The notes under the pieces: generated by a model | Told to the model about the DNA's origin: nothing | What the model saw: the letters and a program-made list of their open reading frames with translations, nothing else | Database searches by the model: none | Origin: Larix sibirica | Lineage: Eukaryota > Streptophyta > Pinopsida > Pinales > Pinaceae | Direction of reading: 5' to 3' | NCBI GenBank assembly: GCA_004151065.3 | Contig: NWUY0300007979.1 | Coordinates: 38,733-55,668 of the forward strand | DNA length: 16,936 nucleotides | Position numbers and translations under genes: made by a program | Shown: piece after piece, positions 1 through 9,126 of the stretch | Layout: each line of letters begins with the position of its first letter | Numbering within the stretch: position 1 is the first letter of the stretch

Positions 1-58
1 AGAGGTTTGATCCCTCTTGGTGCTTGGTAGATCCCCGTTTAAGATGGATCTATTCTAG

Positions 59-1394
59 TTAGGTAACCAAGTTATGGGGTGTTCCTCCTCTAAGATCCCC
101 ACAGAAAGAGATTGGTGAAGGAGAAATATAATCCAGAGATAAATCTCTTTTTCTTAAGGAAGAAACCTTAGGATTCACGAAATTTGGTTGCTTCGGGACA
201 AGACCCCCTTCATAAGTCCAATTCTTTTTTCCTTTCTTCCCTTTGTTATTCTTATGGGAGGTGACATTCTGGGATGTAATAGAAGATATGGGAATGGAAT
301 TGTGAATATCCCTTGAATTTACAGAAAAATTTGGTACTGATTCCTTCATCAAAACCCCTTCGAGAGACAATGAATTATCTAGAAACACTACCCAAAATCC
401 TGTCCATGGCAGGTAATTTCATAGACCCTAAAAATTCATCAACTGAGAGAAATTTTAAGAGAAGAGGGATAGACTGTTGAAACTTACCCATGAACAATGA
501 AGCTGAGTCCATGTCCAGGGGAAATGGAAAGAGTAAACTCGAATTCATCTCCTTAGGGTCACCCAAAGAAGAAGCATTTTTAGTTGAAGCCTTGAGACCC
601 ACAGAAAGATCATTTGGACAATTTCAGTGAAGGTGTCCAATTTCACAGCATCGAAGGCATTGGAAGGGATATTTCTAGTAGTCTAGACCTCGGATCAAAT
701 AAACTTCATCCCGAATAAATGTGGCCATTAGGGCTTCTTCTTCGATGAATATAAAATTCCCTATGGAATTCACCACCATCATAAAACCTTCAAAATTCTA
801 ACAACGGAGAGGGTAACCGGGTAAAAGTCTCCAGATATGTTGTCGCTTCAATTTCTCTTTCCACAGATCAAAACTAGAGTGCCATTTGTAAAGAACGAAG
901 GATCCGGTACCAATAACCAAAAACCTGTTGGTAATTTTTTGCATGCTATCCTCTATGAGAAAATGGAAGCATACCCACCCATTCATTAGCATCAGAACCC
1001 TCAGAGTATATCCAATGATCAACTTCCATTTTCTCTTTATCTAGTCCATAATTTCCAATCTTGTCAACTTAATATACTCAAATTTTCCAAGCAAGGTCCG
1101 ATTAGATTAACTCATTACCATATTGAAAGTCACGTCCTTATCTAAAACACAAAGAGATCTTCCCTTTTTTACCTTCTGATATTTTAAGTTTTGGCGTAAC
1201 CGAGCCAGTTCCCCTTGTAGCACTCTTCTCAACTGTGAAAGATTAGCATTCTCTCTAGCTGGATTCAGAAAACCCTCATTGTAATTCATCAGTGTTTGAC
1301 CCAAAGAAGATAGACACGAGTGTTGAATATCTACAGACCTACAACCCCTCGAAGATCTCGACGAATGTAAGTCTTTCCCATGGACCTTAAACAT
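59..1394 (-). pseudogene. Degenerate LINE (L1-type) ORF1, DUF4283 plus zinc knuckle
   Basis: ORF1 of plant L1-type LINEs encodes an RNA-binding, gag-like protein. I start it at the ATG whose first base is 1394, because the upstream minus strand is AT-rich leader-like sequence. One frame runs from 1394 to 375 (about 340 codons) with only five internal stops, at 1107-1109, 1041-1043, 798-800, 675-677 and 624-626. The segment from about 1105 to 720 has the plant DUF4283 pattern, including FVLYKWHSSFDLW and then RLLPGYPLRC, NSIGNFIFIEEEA; a CCHC knuckle follows at 618-659. Near 375-400 a frameshift leads into a second frame ending at 59, with a lysine-rich stretch (NNKGKKGKKN) typical of the C-terminal part of ORF1. 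The endonuclease/RT ORF2 would lie beyond the left edge. The family call rests on remembered domain patterns. A stray DUF4283 host paralogue is less likely. Confidence 0.72.
618..659 (-). other. CCHC zinc knuckle within the LINE ORF1 frame
   Basis: In the ORF1 frame the residues read CLRCCEIGHLH, stop, NC, which matches the C-X2-C-X4-H-X4-C spacing of a retroelement nucleic-acid-binding zinc knuckle. All four zinc ligands are present. The single in-frame stop (TGA, 624-626) falls inside the last spacer, so the domain is recognisable but not translatable through. Confidence 0.7.
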
Positions 1395-1399
1395 CAACT

Positions 1400-1640
1400 A
1401 AAAAATTAGGGTTTGTTTTTACTTGATAACCTTTTGGCCCAGTAAAATGTAAATGACATTCTTGACCGTCAATTCTACCAACAAACCTAGATCATATCCC
1501 CTCACACCTAGGTGTCTTGTCATTGTCAGAAGGATAAGACACTGATAGATTTATACCACTCATTCCACCCAATGACGAGTTAAGTAGACTTGTAGGACCA
1601 TGAAAACTACCCCTACAAGTTACGTAAACTATCCATTGTT
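1400..1640. other. LINE leader region, no gene
   Basis: No coding frame is recognisable. On the minus strand the sequence just before the ORF1 ATG includes an AAACCCTAA-type stretch, as in plant 5' leaders, so part of this interval is probably LINE 5' UTR. The 5' end of the element cannot be placed. Confidence 0.3.
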
Positions 1641-1957
1641 TCACTTATTGTGCGTCGCACACTTTCCATTTTTTTGGTGCTCCTTGGTTGGTGACCTTTC
1701 TTCATGTGACTCAATCTCTTGGTGACTATTTTCTTAGGCTTATTGTTTGGGCGGTCTTTTCTCAATGTGGCTAGTGGAATTATGTTTTTATGTGGGACTT
1801 TTTGTCATGGCTCAAGGGTGTGAGCGTCATTTTTTAGTCCAGTGGGACTGTCTCTTGTGTTTCTTCCTAGTGCGGAGGGTTGTTTTTTGGATCTGTCTTT
1901 CTTATAGTTGTCAATAAAGTATAGCTATTTTTCTTATTGCAAAAAAGGAAAAAAAAA
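1640..1957 (+). mobile_element. Plus-strand retroposon 3' end with poly(A) tail
   Basis: This T/G-rich stretch ends in an AATAAA hexamer (1913-1918), then about 22 bases later an A-rich tail (1941-1957, 15 A and 2 G). A polyadenylation signal followed by a genomically encoded A tail is the signature of target-primed reverse transcription, so I read it as the 3' end of a plus-oriented LINE or processed transcript. It faces the opposite way to ORF1 at 59-1394, so it is a separate insertion. The left boundary is a guess and no protein motif is visible. Confidence 0.4.
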
Positions 1958-3389
1958 TCCACATTATATATCAAAAATATTACTGTAAAATGATAAAAGA
2001 AGAGATAAGGAAAAATGAAAATTCCACTTTTTAACTTGGTTGGTAGCAAGGCTTCTTCATGGAAGGTAGGCTCCAAGTGGTCTACAGAAAAAACCAAGCC
2101 CTGGCTAGGGATTTTTGCAGACCAATAACTCCCCATGTTTTTCAATACTAGGAATACCCACATTGATACTAATATTAATATGTTCAATACTATTATTAAT
2201 ATTGTTGTTTCTAGTAACGTCCCATAAATATATCATCAAAATAATATATTTTTAAATATCATTTATTAGCATATAGAGTATTCACAATATTTTTAATATA
2301 TAAGGTGTTCACAACATTTTAATATTTACAACAAAAAATCATAATAAACAATACATATATGGTGAATAATTAATATACAAGGAAATGATAAGGACATGTA
2401 AATTTTTTCCCTTCATGGGGGGATCAAGCATTGTAGGAGGTTAAGTGATGCCCCCCTTGCATTTGTACCACTTGGAAAGGAACTGTCGTGACATACCCTG
2501 CACTTATGAATATTAATGAAAAGTATAGGGAGGGATGATCGGCATGTCCACTAATGAGTTCAAACTTGGAGATGTGGTGTCGAGATAAGGATTATGCATA
2601 TTGATTCATGTCACCCAATAAGTCGACAGGAGGACAACCAAGTCGAGTGAATGAGTCGGTATCTGTTATGGTGGAAGCTAATTGTGCTAGATTGAACAAT
2701 GAAACCAATTTAGGAAAACAACTAGAAAGTAAACAAATGCAATAATATAGATGGTACTAATCATAGAGAAATGTTAGACATGAATTGATAATGGAGAAAC
2801 CCCAAGGGTGAAAAATCTAGTTGTATTGAGCAATAATCATGGGTTTTAAATCGCTTGAGTCTATAAACAAAAGATGTAGTGACTCGAAAGACTTGTTTAC
2901 ATGTGAAGAGGTCGAATGTAGGAATCGTAAGGAACCAATCGATCCTTCTCTTTTGTGACTCAGTTTAGTGCAATCAAGAATGAGGAACCCTTTCATATTC
3001 AGGCTTACATGTATATATACATATTTGAGAAACACTTGGGGGTCTATTCGTTGCATTTCAATTACAAAGAAACAATTATAATTGTTTAAGAAGACGAACC
3101 ACTTTCTTTCCATCAGTTAGCTAAAGAAAAGGAAGGGAAATCACTACCATGTCAATGGCGTTTCTCAGCGTTTCAAACTACCCAAAATGTCGGATGATAT
3201 GTTTCCAAGTCATTAATGTTGTTGGGCATGTTTGATGAATGAATCTTGCAAAAATATTGTGTATTTGACTGAGTCGATGTATCGACTAAGGTTCGCAAGG
3301 TCGACTAAGTCAATGGATCAATTGATCCACAAGGTCAACCAATTCAATGGATCCGACCAAGGATTTGACTGGGACTAGGAACTAGTCAA
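1958..3389. other. AT-rich intergenic DNA, possible LTR-like segment
   Basis: No recognisable coding sequence. The stretch 2160-2400 is very AT-rich, with loosely repeated ATATTTTTAATAT and TTCACAA words. The minus strand from about 3113 to 2690 resembles an LTR in layout: a TATATATA-like box near 3005-3020, then a T-rich leader about 200 bases on, but no matching second LTR was found. A perfect 18-bp palindrome sits at 3070-3087. Near 3296-3353 a 24-bp word is repeated at a 34-bp period (21/24 identical), with a perfect 14-bp palindrome at 3315-3328 between the copies. Confidence 0.3.
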
Positions 3390-3661
3390 TGGTGCCAATT
3401 GAGTCTTGGGATGGATCAGACCTCCTGCCTTGAGCGGAAATGGTCCCCATTGCATGCTGGTGCATATGAGGAAACTTTCCTTCTAATTCAATGAGAGAAT
3501 AAAACTTTCCTTGCAATGGGAGTTGTCCTACTTTGGCTACCTGAAGCAAGGGAATTTTTTTGCATCCTTGTATGACATGCTATCTTTCCAACAATGGTCT
3601 CGATGGCAAGGCGATCTTGAACATGTGGATGGATTTATTCTATATCTATCAATTGTAAGCC

Positions 3662-3870
3662 GAGTTGTTCTAGAAGTGGTGGAAAATATGGTCGAAGCAA
3701 GTCCACATTGAATATTGGATGCAAACCTAGGTATGGTAGAATGATGATCTTAAAAGCATTTTCCCTACTTTTCTCAATAATTTTATAAGGACCATATCCT
3801 ATAGGATTAATCTTCCTGTGTGTACCACTAAATATTTCTTTCTTGAGATGTAACCAGACCTAGTTCCCAA
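3662..3870 (-). pseudogene. Integrase C-terminal GPY/F module, element A
   Basis: The frame reads VWLHLKKEIFSGTHRKINP, then GYGPYKIIEKSRENAFKI and GLHPIFNVDLLRPYFPPLLE. This is the GPY/F module that follows the integrase core in Ty3/gypsy elements and helps with DNA binding and multimerisation. It is open over about 65 codons. One stop precedes it, where GN, stop, VW replaces the GDKVW seen in the neighbouring duplicate. No chromodomain follows; a more degraded tail continues to about 3390. Confidence 0.85.
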
Positions 3871-4042
3871 TTTTGAATGAATGAGGAATACAATGCTTAT
3901 CGTGTTGGACCTTGGATTTTTCAATATCTCATTACAACATCTTNAGATGTAACCAGACCTTATCCCCAATTTGGAATGAATGAGGAATACGATGCTTGTC
4001 GTGTCGGACCTTGGATTTTTCAATATCTCATTACAACATCTT
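3846..4042. repeat. 98-bp direct duplication with an N between copies
   Basis: Copy 1 is 3846-3943 and copy 2 is 3945-4042; base 3944 is an N. Each copy is exactly 98 bp, and I count seven substitutions and no indels. On the minus strand both copies encode the same 32-codon integrase linker (DIEKSKVxHDKHxIPHSF, then the VWLHL start of the C-terminal module). With the N counted, the period is 99 bp, so the frame is kept. Copy 2 is the better preserved (GDKVW rather than a stop). A sequence gap at the exact repeat junction points to an unmerged contig overlap rather than a biological duplication. Confidence 0.9.
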
Positions 4043-4069
4043 TTTTCCTTGTTTTTAGATCTCACACAC

Positions 4070-4788
4070 CTAATCCTTGAAATTGAGTTCCTTGTCAATT
4101 TCTCGCTGCTCATGCTTGGTGTCAATCAAACTTATCAATTGACTAACTAATTTGTTAGGCATTGATGGATGAAATCCATAGCCGAATTTGAACTGACTCT
4201 TTCCTATTGAAGTGTGCAATGCTTGATTATAGCTATGCTGGATGTATGGAAGACTTTCATCCCATGTCATGTGATGCATGTAGTTGTACATGCAAAGTAA
4301 TTGTACTACCATGTGATTCACAACTTTTGTCTTTCCATCAGTTTTAGGATGAAATACAATCGAAATAGATAGTTGTGTGTCAAGATATTGCCATAGCATT
4401 TTAAAAAATGTACTAGTGAGTCTATATTTGTAGTCAATGAGAAAAAGTGCTTCCAAACATGCTCAAAGAAGAGTTGAGCAGACTGTTGTGCTATAGTAGT
4501 ATTCTTACAAGGAATGATGATAGCCATCTTGGAATATTTGTCAACCACTACCAAGATTAGATCATGATGGTGCTTGGCGATAGGATATCTAGTCAAGTAA
4601 TCCAAGGAAATAGGTTTCCATGGTCAACTGGGAATAGGTAAGGGTGTATATAAACCTTGTCTCATATTTGGCGACTTGGCGATAGCAAAAACCACACATG
4701 ACTTGATATATTTGTTGACATCCGTCCTGATTCAAGGCTAGTAAAAATACTTCTGGAGCACTGTGAGAGTCCTTTCCACTCCAACATG
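4070..4788 (-). pseudogene. Ty3/gypsy integrase: H2C2 zinc finger and DDE core, element A
   Basis: Integrase inserts the element's cDNA into the host chromosome. The zinc-binding part begins HVGVERTLTVLQKYFY (His codon 4786-4788) and ends KSCVVFAIAK, where the second Cys of the usual CxxC is Phe. The core follows: SLDYLTRYP, with the first catalytic Asp at 4600-4602, then LVVVDKYSKMAIIIPCK and AQLFFEHVWKHF. A frameshift at about 4440-4460 moves the rest into another frame: FHPKTDGKTKVVNH, LLCMYNYMHHMTWDESLPYI and QHSYNQALHTS. In relatives the residue read here as Lys (KTKVVN) is the catalytic Glu, so the DDE triad is broken. Three in-frame stops lie between 4740 and 4620. Confidence 0.85.
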
Positions 4789-5034
4789 TCATGTTTTTTT
4801 GTTGTAGTGTACATCCCAAATGAGATTATGTGTATGCTCACATAGTGGTACGCAAAGATGCCCAAGATTTTAAAGCAAGTTATCCTTCACATCATAGTCA
4901 AGAGAAATCGACTGACCTGCTGGGAGTTGTCAATATACTAAAGGGAAAACAATGTCTTCTTAATATAGTCAAGGCCAACTAATGGTGTCATAACCATGCA
5001 TACTTAACACTATAAGTGAAGTATTTGGTTTTCA

Positions 5035-5310
5035 ACTAAGGAAATCAATTGTTGCATTGGATTTTCCTTTTTGATGCTTAGTTACCAACTGAAATTGTTG
5101 TAGGTAAGTAATCCACTTGAGTTGTCTCATTGTCTGTAGCTTAGACTATGATGAAATTAATTATAGAGGCTTATGGTATGTATGAATGATCATTTCTTTT
5201 CCTAGAATATAGTATCTCCATTGCTTAATAGCTTGTACAATGACATATAGTTCCTTCTTATCATATGAGATAACAGAGATACCAAGGTTTTTATTATTCT
5301 CACCTACCCC
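5035..5310 (-). pseudogene. Ty3/gypsy RNase H domain remnant, element A
   Basis: RNase H removes the RNA strand of the reverse-transcription hybrid. The readable frame contains ISYDKKELYVIVQAIKQWRY, then YILGKEMIIHTYHKPL and, after two stops, LKWITYLQQFQLVTKHQKG and SNATIDFLS, the usual end of gypsy RNase H. In active members the position read here as TYH is usually TDH, so a catalytic Asp appears to be Tyr. The first catalytic Asp region is missing: similarity fades near 5310, which marks the 5' break of the element. Confidence 0.8.
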
Positions 5311-5531
5311 ATGTGTCTTTTTCCAGTTTTCCTGCCTATGTACTTCCTCTTAATATCATATTACTTGACGACAATCTCATTATACATTTGAATAGAAGTA
5401 TATTTTTGGATACACAACCATGCATCCCATAACAACTGAATTATCCCATCAATGCACTTTTTCCTTTCACAAAAGTATCATTAAAAATTTGTCAAAATAA
5501 ATACAAAAGAGATTCTTCCGGAACAAAAATA
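5311..5531. other. AT-rich spacer between element A and the PPR pseudogene
   Basis: No coding or repeat signal was seen. It probably contains the breakpoint of element A and the 3' flank of the PPR pseudogene. Confidence 0.3.
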
Positions 5532-6751
5532 TCATTTCTCCATTATATTATATTTGGAAAGTGATTTTGCTTCCGATGGTTTATCCTCTTCAAAAAGTTT
5601 TTTGATTAATATAGAATATGTTCGAACACTAGGTTCACAGCCTTTCTCTTCCATCCCATGGAGAAGTTTAAGATATTCATCAAATTCATGTTGTTTGTAA
5701 AATCCATCAATGAGTATGGTGCAAGTAATTTCATCTGGAGTAAAAATGCTAGAAATAGCATTATCAAACAATTTGTTTTCCTATTATGTTTTTCCTTCTC
5801 TATAAAGACCGAGAAGTATTGCATTATATATTGATAGAATAGGTTCAAATCCATGTTCATGCATTGAATGTAAAATCTCCAGGGCATGCTCATATTTTTC
5901 TTGTTTGCAATTTCTCATAATAAGGGAGTTGTATATTTCTTTATGAGGAAGCAATCCTTTTGCTAACATTCGTTTTAGCAATTGATCTGCCTCATGCAAT
6001 TGCATTCCTCCTTTGCATAGTTCAACTATTGGTGAAATATAAGTATCTAGAATATCTTGGAAATCCTTTTCTACCATTATATGCAAAAGCTTCAAATTAA
6101 TATCAATATTGGTAGGATTTACTTCAATATATGAATCACCAATTTCCTTTTTGGAAGCAATAAACTTTACCTCCTGCATCTTACTTTCACGAATAAGTCC
6201 ATCATAAATACACTATAAGTTCGATAATGAGGTTGGAATTCATTCCTTATCATCTTTCTTGGAATATAAAAAGCATGGTCAACTCTAATTAATTTGATAT
6301 TGCCATCAATAAGATATTTAAACATCACTTGATCATCTTTAAGGCCTATTTCCTCTATTTTTTCAAAAGTAATTATGCTTCCTCTAACTTTCATTCGTTG
6401 CAAAGGATATGAAACTGTCCACTCTATATAGGTGTGAATATTTGGCACACAATCTTGAGACATCATTTCATCAAGGACTTTAAATGCATGATCCATTGCA
6501 CTTGCTTTGAAAAATCCACCAATTAGGGTTGTTTAACTAAACACAATAGGAACTAAGCCCCCCTCTAGTAGATTTTTAAACAATTTGTCTAGTGCCTTTT
6601 CTACCTAATTTTCCCTGCAAAATCCATTCATCAAAGCATTGTAAGCATTAATATTTGGTTCACAACCAAGAATAATGACAACTTTACCTCCTTTGAAATG
6701 TCCATCAATCAAGGTAGTATATGTTGCTTCATTTGGGGCCAGGACTTTCAT
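5532..6751 (-). pseudogene. P-class pentatricopeptide-repeat (PPR) protein pseudogene
   Basis: PPR proteins bind organellar RNA through tandem repeats of about 35 residues, each a helical hairpin. I count about ten repeats of P-class type, e.g. PNEATYTTLIDGHFKGG, PNINAYNALMNGFC, LPHKEIYNSLIMRNCKQEKY, PDEITCTILIDGFYKQHEFD and PSVRTYSILIKKLFEED. The gene is intronless, as most PPR genes are. It is broken by stops at 6605-6607 and 6533-6535, an apparent internal deletion after PNIHTYIEW (near 6400), a frameshift near 6190-6215, and two adjacent stops at 5781-5786. It ends at 5532. The N-terminus and organelle-targeting peptide are missing: similarity stops at 6751, where the CACTA sequence begins. 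A restorer-of-fertility-like or ordinary P-class parent cannot be told apart here. Confidence 0.85.
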
Positions 6752-7132
6752 TTAGGGGTGATGGTCATGATCTTTAGTGACAGTTAGTGACTGTCATAAC
6801 TAGGTCAAGATTTTTGGTGATGGTCAACAAACTTTTTGGGAATTGGGGGACTATCACAATGGGAATTGGGGGACTATCACCAAATTTAGTTACAAAAATA
6901 GGAAATGATGACAGGCTTAGAAGGGGTGTCACTAATTTAGTTGTTGAAACATTAATTGATGATGGTCTTAAAAATTACATTGTTTATTTAGTCACCAAAT
7001 CTAGTTATGGTGATAGTTTTAATGACCATTTCCAAGGATACTTATGTCGACAATATTTTGCTGAGTGTCACCATAAGTGGCTTTGGTGACGATCATCAAA
7101 TCCCATCACCAAAGGCATTTTTTGTAGTAGTG
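6752..7132 (-). mobile_element. CACTA-type DNA transposon end, other end missing
   Basis: Read on the minus strand, the element begins at 7132 with CACTACTACAAAAAATGCC, a standard CACTA (EnSpm) terminal inverted repeat. Inside are many copies and variants of a short subterminal word around GGTGATGG or TCACCA (near 6757, 6817, 6876, 6995, 7010, 7068 and 7105), on both strands, as expected for transposase-binding subterminal repeats. The usual 3-bp target duplication would be CTA at 7133-7135. No matching CACTAC end was found to the left; the repeat-like sequence stops near 6752 at the PPR pseudogene, so the element is truncated. No transposase is present. The plus-strand frame at 6787-7089 lies inside it and looks incidental. 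Confidence 0.7.
6838..6880. repeat. Perfect 20-bp tandem direct repeat inside the CACTA fragment
   Basis: The word GGGAATTGGGGGACTATCAC occurs at 6838-6857 and again at 6861-6880, a 23-bp period with a 3-bp gap. It overlaps the subterminal word set of the CACTA end and is probably a recent local duplication. A 7-bp inverted pair (TGACAGT, ACTGTCA) lies close by at 6778-6796. Confidence 0.85.
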
Positions 7133-7762
7133 CTAAAATGGCACTTCAACTTGAATACGTTTGAGGAGTAGGGATTGTAGTTTTTTCTTTCAAGAAAAGT
7201 TTTGGCAATGAACATGATCTCTCACAAATTTATGAACATCAGAGAACATAGTAGGCCAATAATACCCAAACCCGAGAATTTTATGAGTCTTTTTTCTTGC
7301 AGCAAAATGTCCTCCACAAATTCCTAGATGCATATATTTGATCAGTGTCTAAAATTCATCTTCCAAAAATCATTTACGCAAGATACCTTCTATATTTATC
7401 CAATGTAAATATATTTCCATAGCAAAATATCTAACATATTTAAACTTCAGGGACCTTCTCTGATATTTGTCGAAGCCCGGGTGACATGTACCTATTTCCA
7501 ATAGGTAATATCATGGTACCATTCAGTTCATATTATAATATATTGGTATAATAATTTACCTCTATGTCCAAAACCCCTTCTTGATCTGCACATACCATGT
7601 TCACCCTAATTACCTACAGATTCACTTCTTTCATTAGTTTGCCCAGGCCTTGTCGTTTCAACCACTTAGTTTGATTAATCACCAAATCAAATTCCCGAAT
7701 CTTAGTAACCCATTTACCCCATATTCCATCTGTCTAAGGATGACATAAGATCTCTTTGACAT
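7133..7762 (-). pseudogene. Ty3/gypsy pol, RNase H tail to H2C2 zinc finger (element B)
   Basis: This joins the end of RNase H to the start of integrase. The clearest part is the integrase zinc finger at about 7332-7200: MHLGICGGHFAARKKTHKI, then GFGYYWPTMFSDVHKFV and HVHCQNF. The final CQ is kept, but the partner Cys three residues before it is His. Further right, short pieces in different frames match the tether of this lineage. After the finger the frame reads KRIQVEVPF and then stops exactly at the CACTA terminus at 7132. The integrase catalytic core that should follow is absent from the window. Confidence 0.75.
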
Positions 7763-8302
7763 TTATGTGTGGGATGAAAATAATGATTTGGGCCGCAACA
7801 CGCATTCTCTACAAGATTTGAGGGCTTTGAATAGGGAATAAGCTTGTTTTTCCATTATTTTATACTTGAATTCTCCATCCATCAAATCCTTAATGAAGAA
7901 ATAAATAGTTTGCTCAAAGCTATCATCATTCTTTTGCAACAAGACTACAGCTATTGTATGTTCAGTTGCAAATGGGAACGTCAAAAATTCATTTCTATAA
8001 TATAGGATAGTCAATACTAGTGCTTCTCCAAAAACTTTTCTTATTGCAGACAAAGATATTTTGGCTTGATCATCCCATCTAGCCTCTGATTCATTTTTCA
8101 ACACTTGGGTCATATCTTTAGTCACCTTAGCGAAATTCGGAATAAACCTTCTGAGGAAATTGATCTTACCAAAAAATTGTTGCAAATAGTTCTTGTTTCT
8201 AGGAAAAGAGATAATATTAATGGCCTCTACTCTATTAGGGTCTATTTTTACACCATGGACTAATACAATATGACTCAAAAATTTTACATTCCTCCATTCC
8301 AA
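7763..8302 (-). pseudogene. Ty3/gypsy RT thumb and RNase H (element B)
   Basis: This is the longest clean pol frame in the window, about 179 codons. The first half is the RT thumb and connection: LSHIVLVHGVKIDPNRVEAI, NYLQQFFGKINFLRRFIPNF and RWDDQAKISLSAI. The second half is RNase H: FLTFPFATEHTIAVVLLQKN, TIYFFIKDLMDGEFKY and IMEKQAYSLFKALKS. In many gypsy RNase H domains the first catalytic position is Asp in a TDAS-type motif; here it is ATEH, an Asp-free variant I associate with this lineage. It continues the RT domain to its right by a frameshift near 8300. Confidence 0.9.
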
Positions 8303-9126
8303 AGAAGGATTTATTCGAGTTTAGCGATATCCCAAATTTCCTACATCTCTCAATGACCTTCTTCAAATGTTGTAAGTGATACTCAACCTTCCTAGAATAG
8401 ACTATTAAATCATCAAGGTAAATTATAATGAAATGATCCTTGATATCAACAAAGGAAAAAACAACTCCTCACTTAAAAGTGGCCCTTGTATTTATCGATC
8501 CAAGCGAAATCCTTTGATACAAAAAAGTACCGCATAAGGTGGTAAAAATTGTTTTCAATATGTCATTAATATCCATTAGACTTTATTATATCCTGAAAAC
8601 CAACCTAACATATACATTTTCTCAGATCCAACCACCATTTGTAGCATATGGTCCATTTTAGGAAAGGGGTAGTCATGTGTTAGTGAGGCCATGTTTAGAT
8701 TTATGAAATCTACACACAATCTAATTTCCCCATTTTTTTTGCTTATTGGAAATAGGTTGCATACTTGTTCAAAATACCTGACAAGTATGATTATCTTGGC
8801 CCGAAACACATGATTAACGTTCTTTTTTTTGTCTAAAAGGCTTTTCACCTTCTTTAAGGGGAATTTGATGTTGGAAAATATCACGATCATAAGTATTTAG
8901 GTCCTCATACATCCAAATGAATGCATCCTCAAATTTCTTGAACAATTCTGTGTACTATTATTTTTCCCTAGGAGACTGTGTTTTGGACATCTTGATGATC
9001 TTACGATCTAGATAATCACCTAGATTGTATTCCTCAACCTTAGTTGAATATAGTTTAATGGTTGGCTTGGTTGGAAATTCATCTGACCCAAATACTATTT
9101 CTAATGGGACTAATCATTTAGGAAGG
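8303..9126 (-). pseudogene. Ty3/gypsy reverse transcriptase (element B)
   Basis: RT copies the element's RNA into cDNA. From right to left: a linker with PLEIVFGSDEFPTKPTIKLY (about 9102) and FEDAFIWMYEDLNTYDRDIF, broken by two adjacent stops near 8965; QHQIPLKEGEKPFRQK; then, after frameshifts, EIRLCVDFINLNMASLTHDY, with the first catalytic Asp, and GWFSGYNKV. The active-site YLDD is intact at 8409-8420, followed by LIVYSRKVEYHLQHLKKVI and CRKFGISLNSNK. Between about 8430 and 8575 the frame is scrambled. Intact catalytic motifs inside a frame full of breaks suggest decay after an originally functional insertion. Confidence 0.9.

Larger units (their letters stand above)
3390..5310 (-). pseudogene. 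Ty3/gypsy pol remnant (element A): RNase H to integrase tail
   Basis: This is the 3' half of a Ty3/gypsy polyprotein, read right to left. RNase H comes first (about 5310-5035), then a spacer, the H2C2 zinc finger and integrase core (about 4788-4070), the duplicated linker, the GPY/F module (about 3830-3662) and a C-terminal tail (about 3540-3390; VAKVGQLPLQGKFY). The domain order is that of a normal gypsy pol, but RT, protease, gag and both LTRs are not seen; the frame is lost above 5310. Stops and frameshifts are spread throughout, so it cannot make an active enzyme. It lies 3' of the PPR pseudogene on the same strand, and its sequence differs clearly from element B at 7133-12740, so the two are not parts of one insertion. 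Confidence 0.85.

Noticed and set aside
2417-2456. Inverted repeat of G6ATCA and TGATGC6
   Set aside because: Short arms with a one-base bulge and no T-run, target duplication or partner feature; could be chance.
3511-3711. Plus-strand 66-codon open frame
   Set aside because: It is the reverse of the integrase C-terminal tail and GPY/F segment, which give clear gypsy motifs on the minus strand.
6787-7089. 100-codon plus-strand frame as a host gene
   Set aside because: It sits inside the CACTA end, is built partly from the 20-bp duplication and subterminal words, and has no protein motif.
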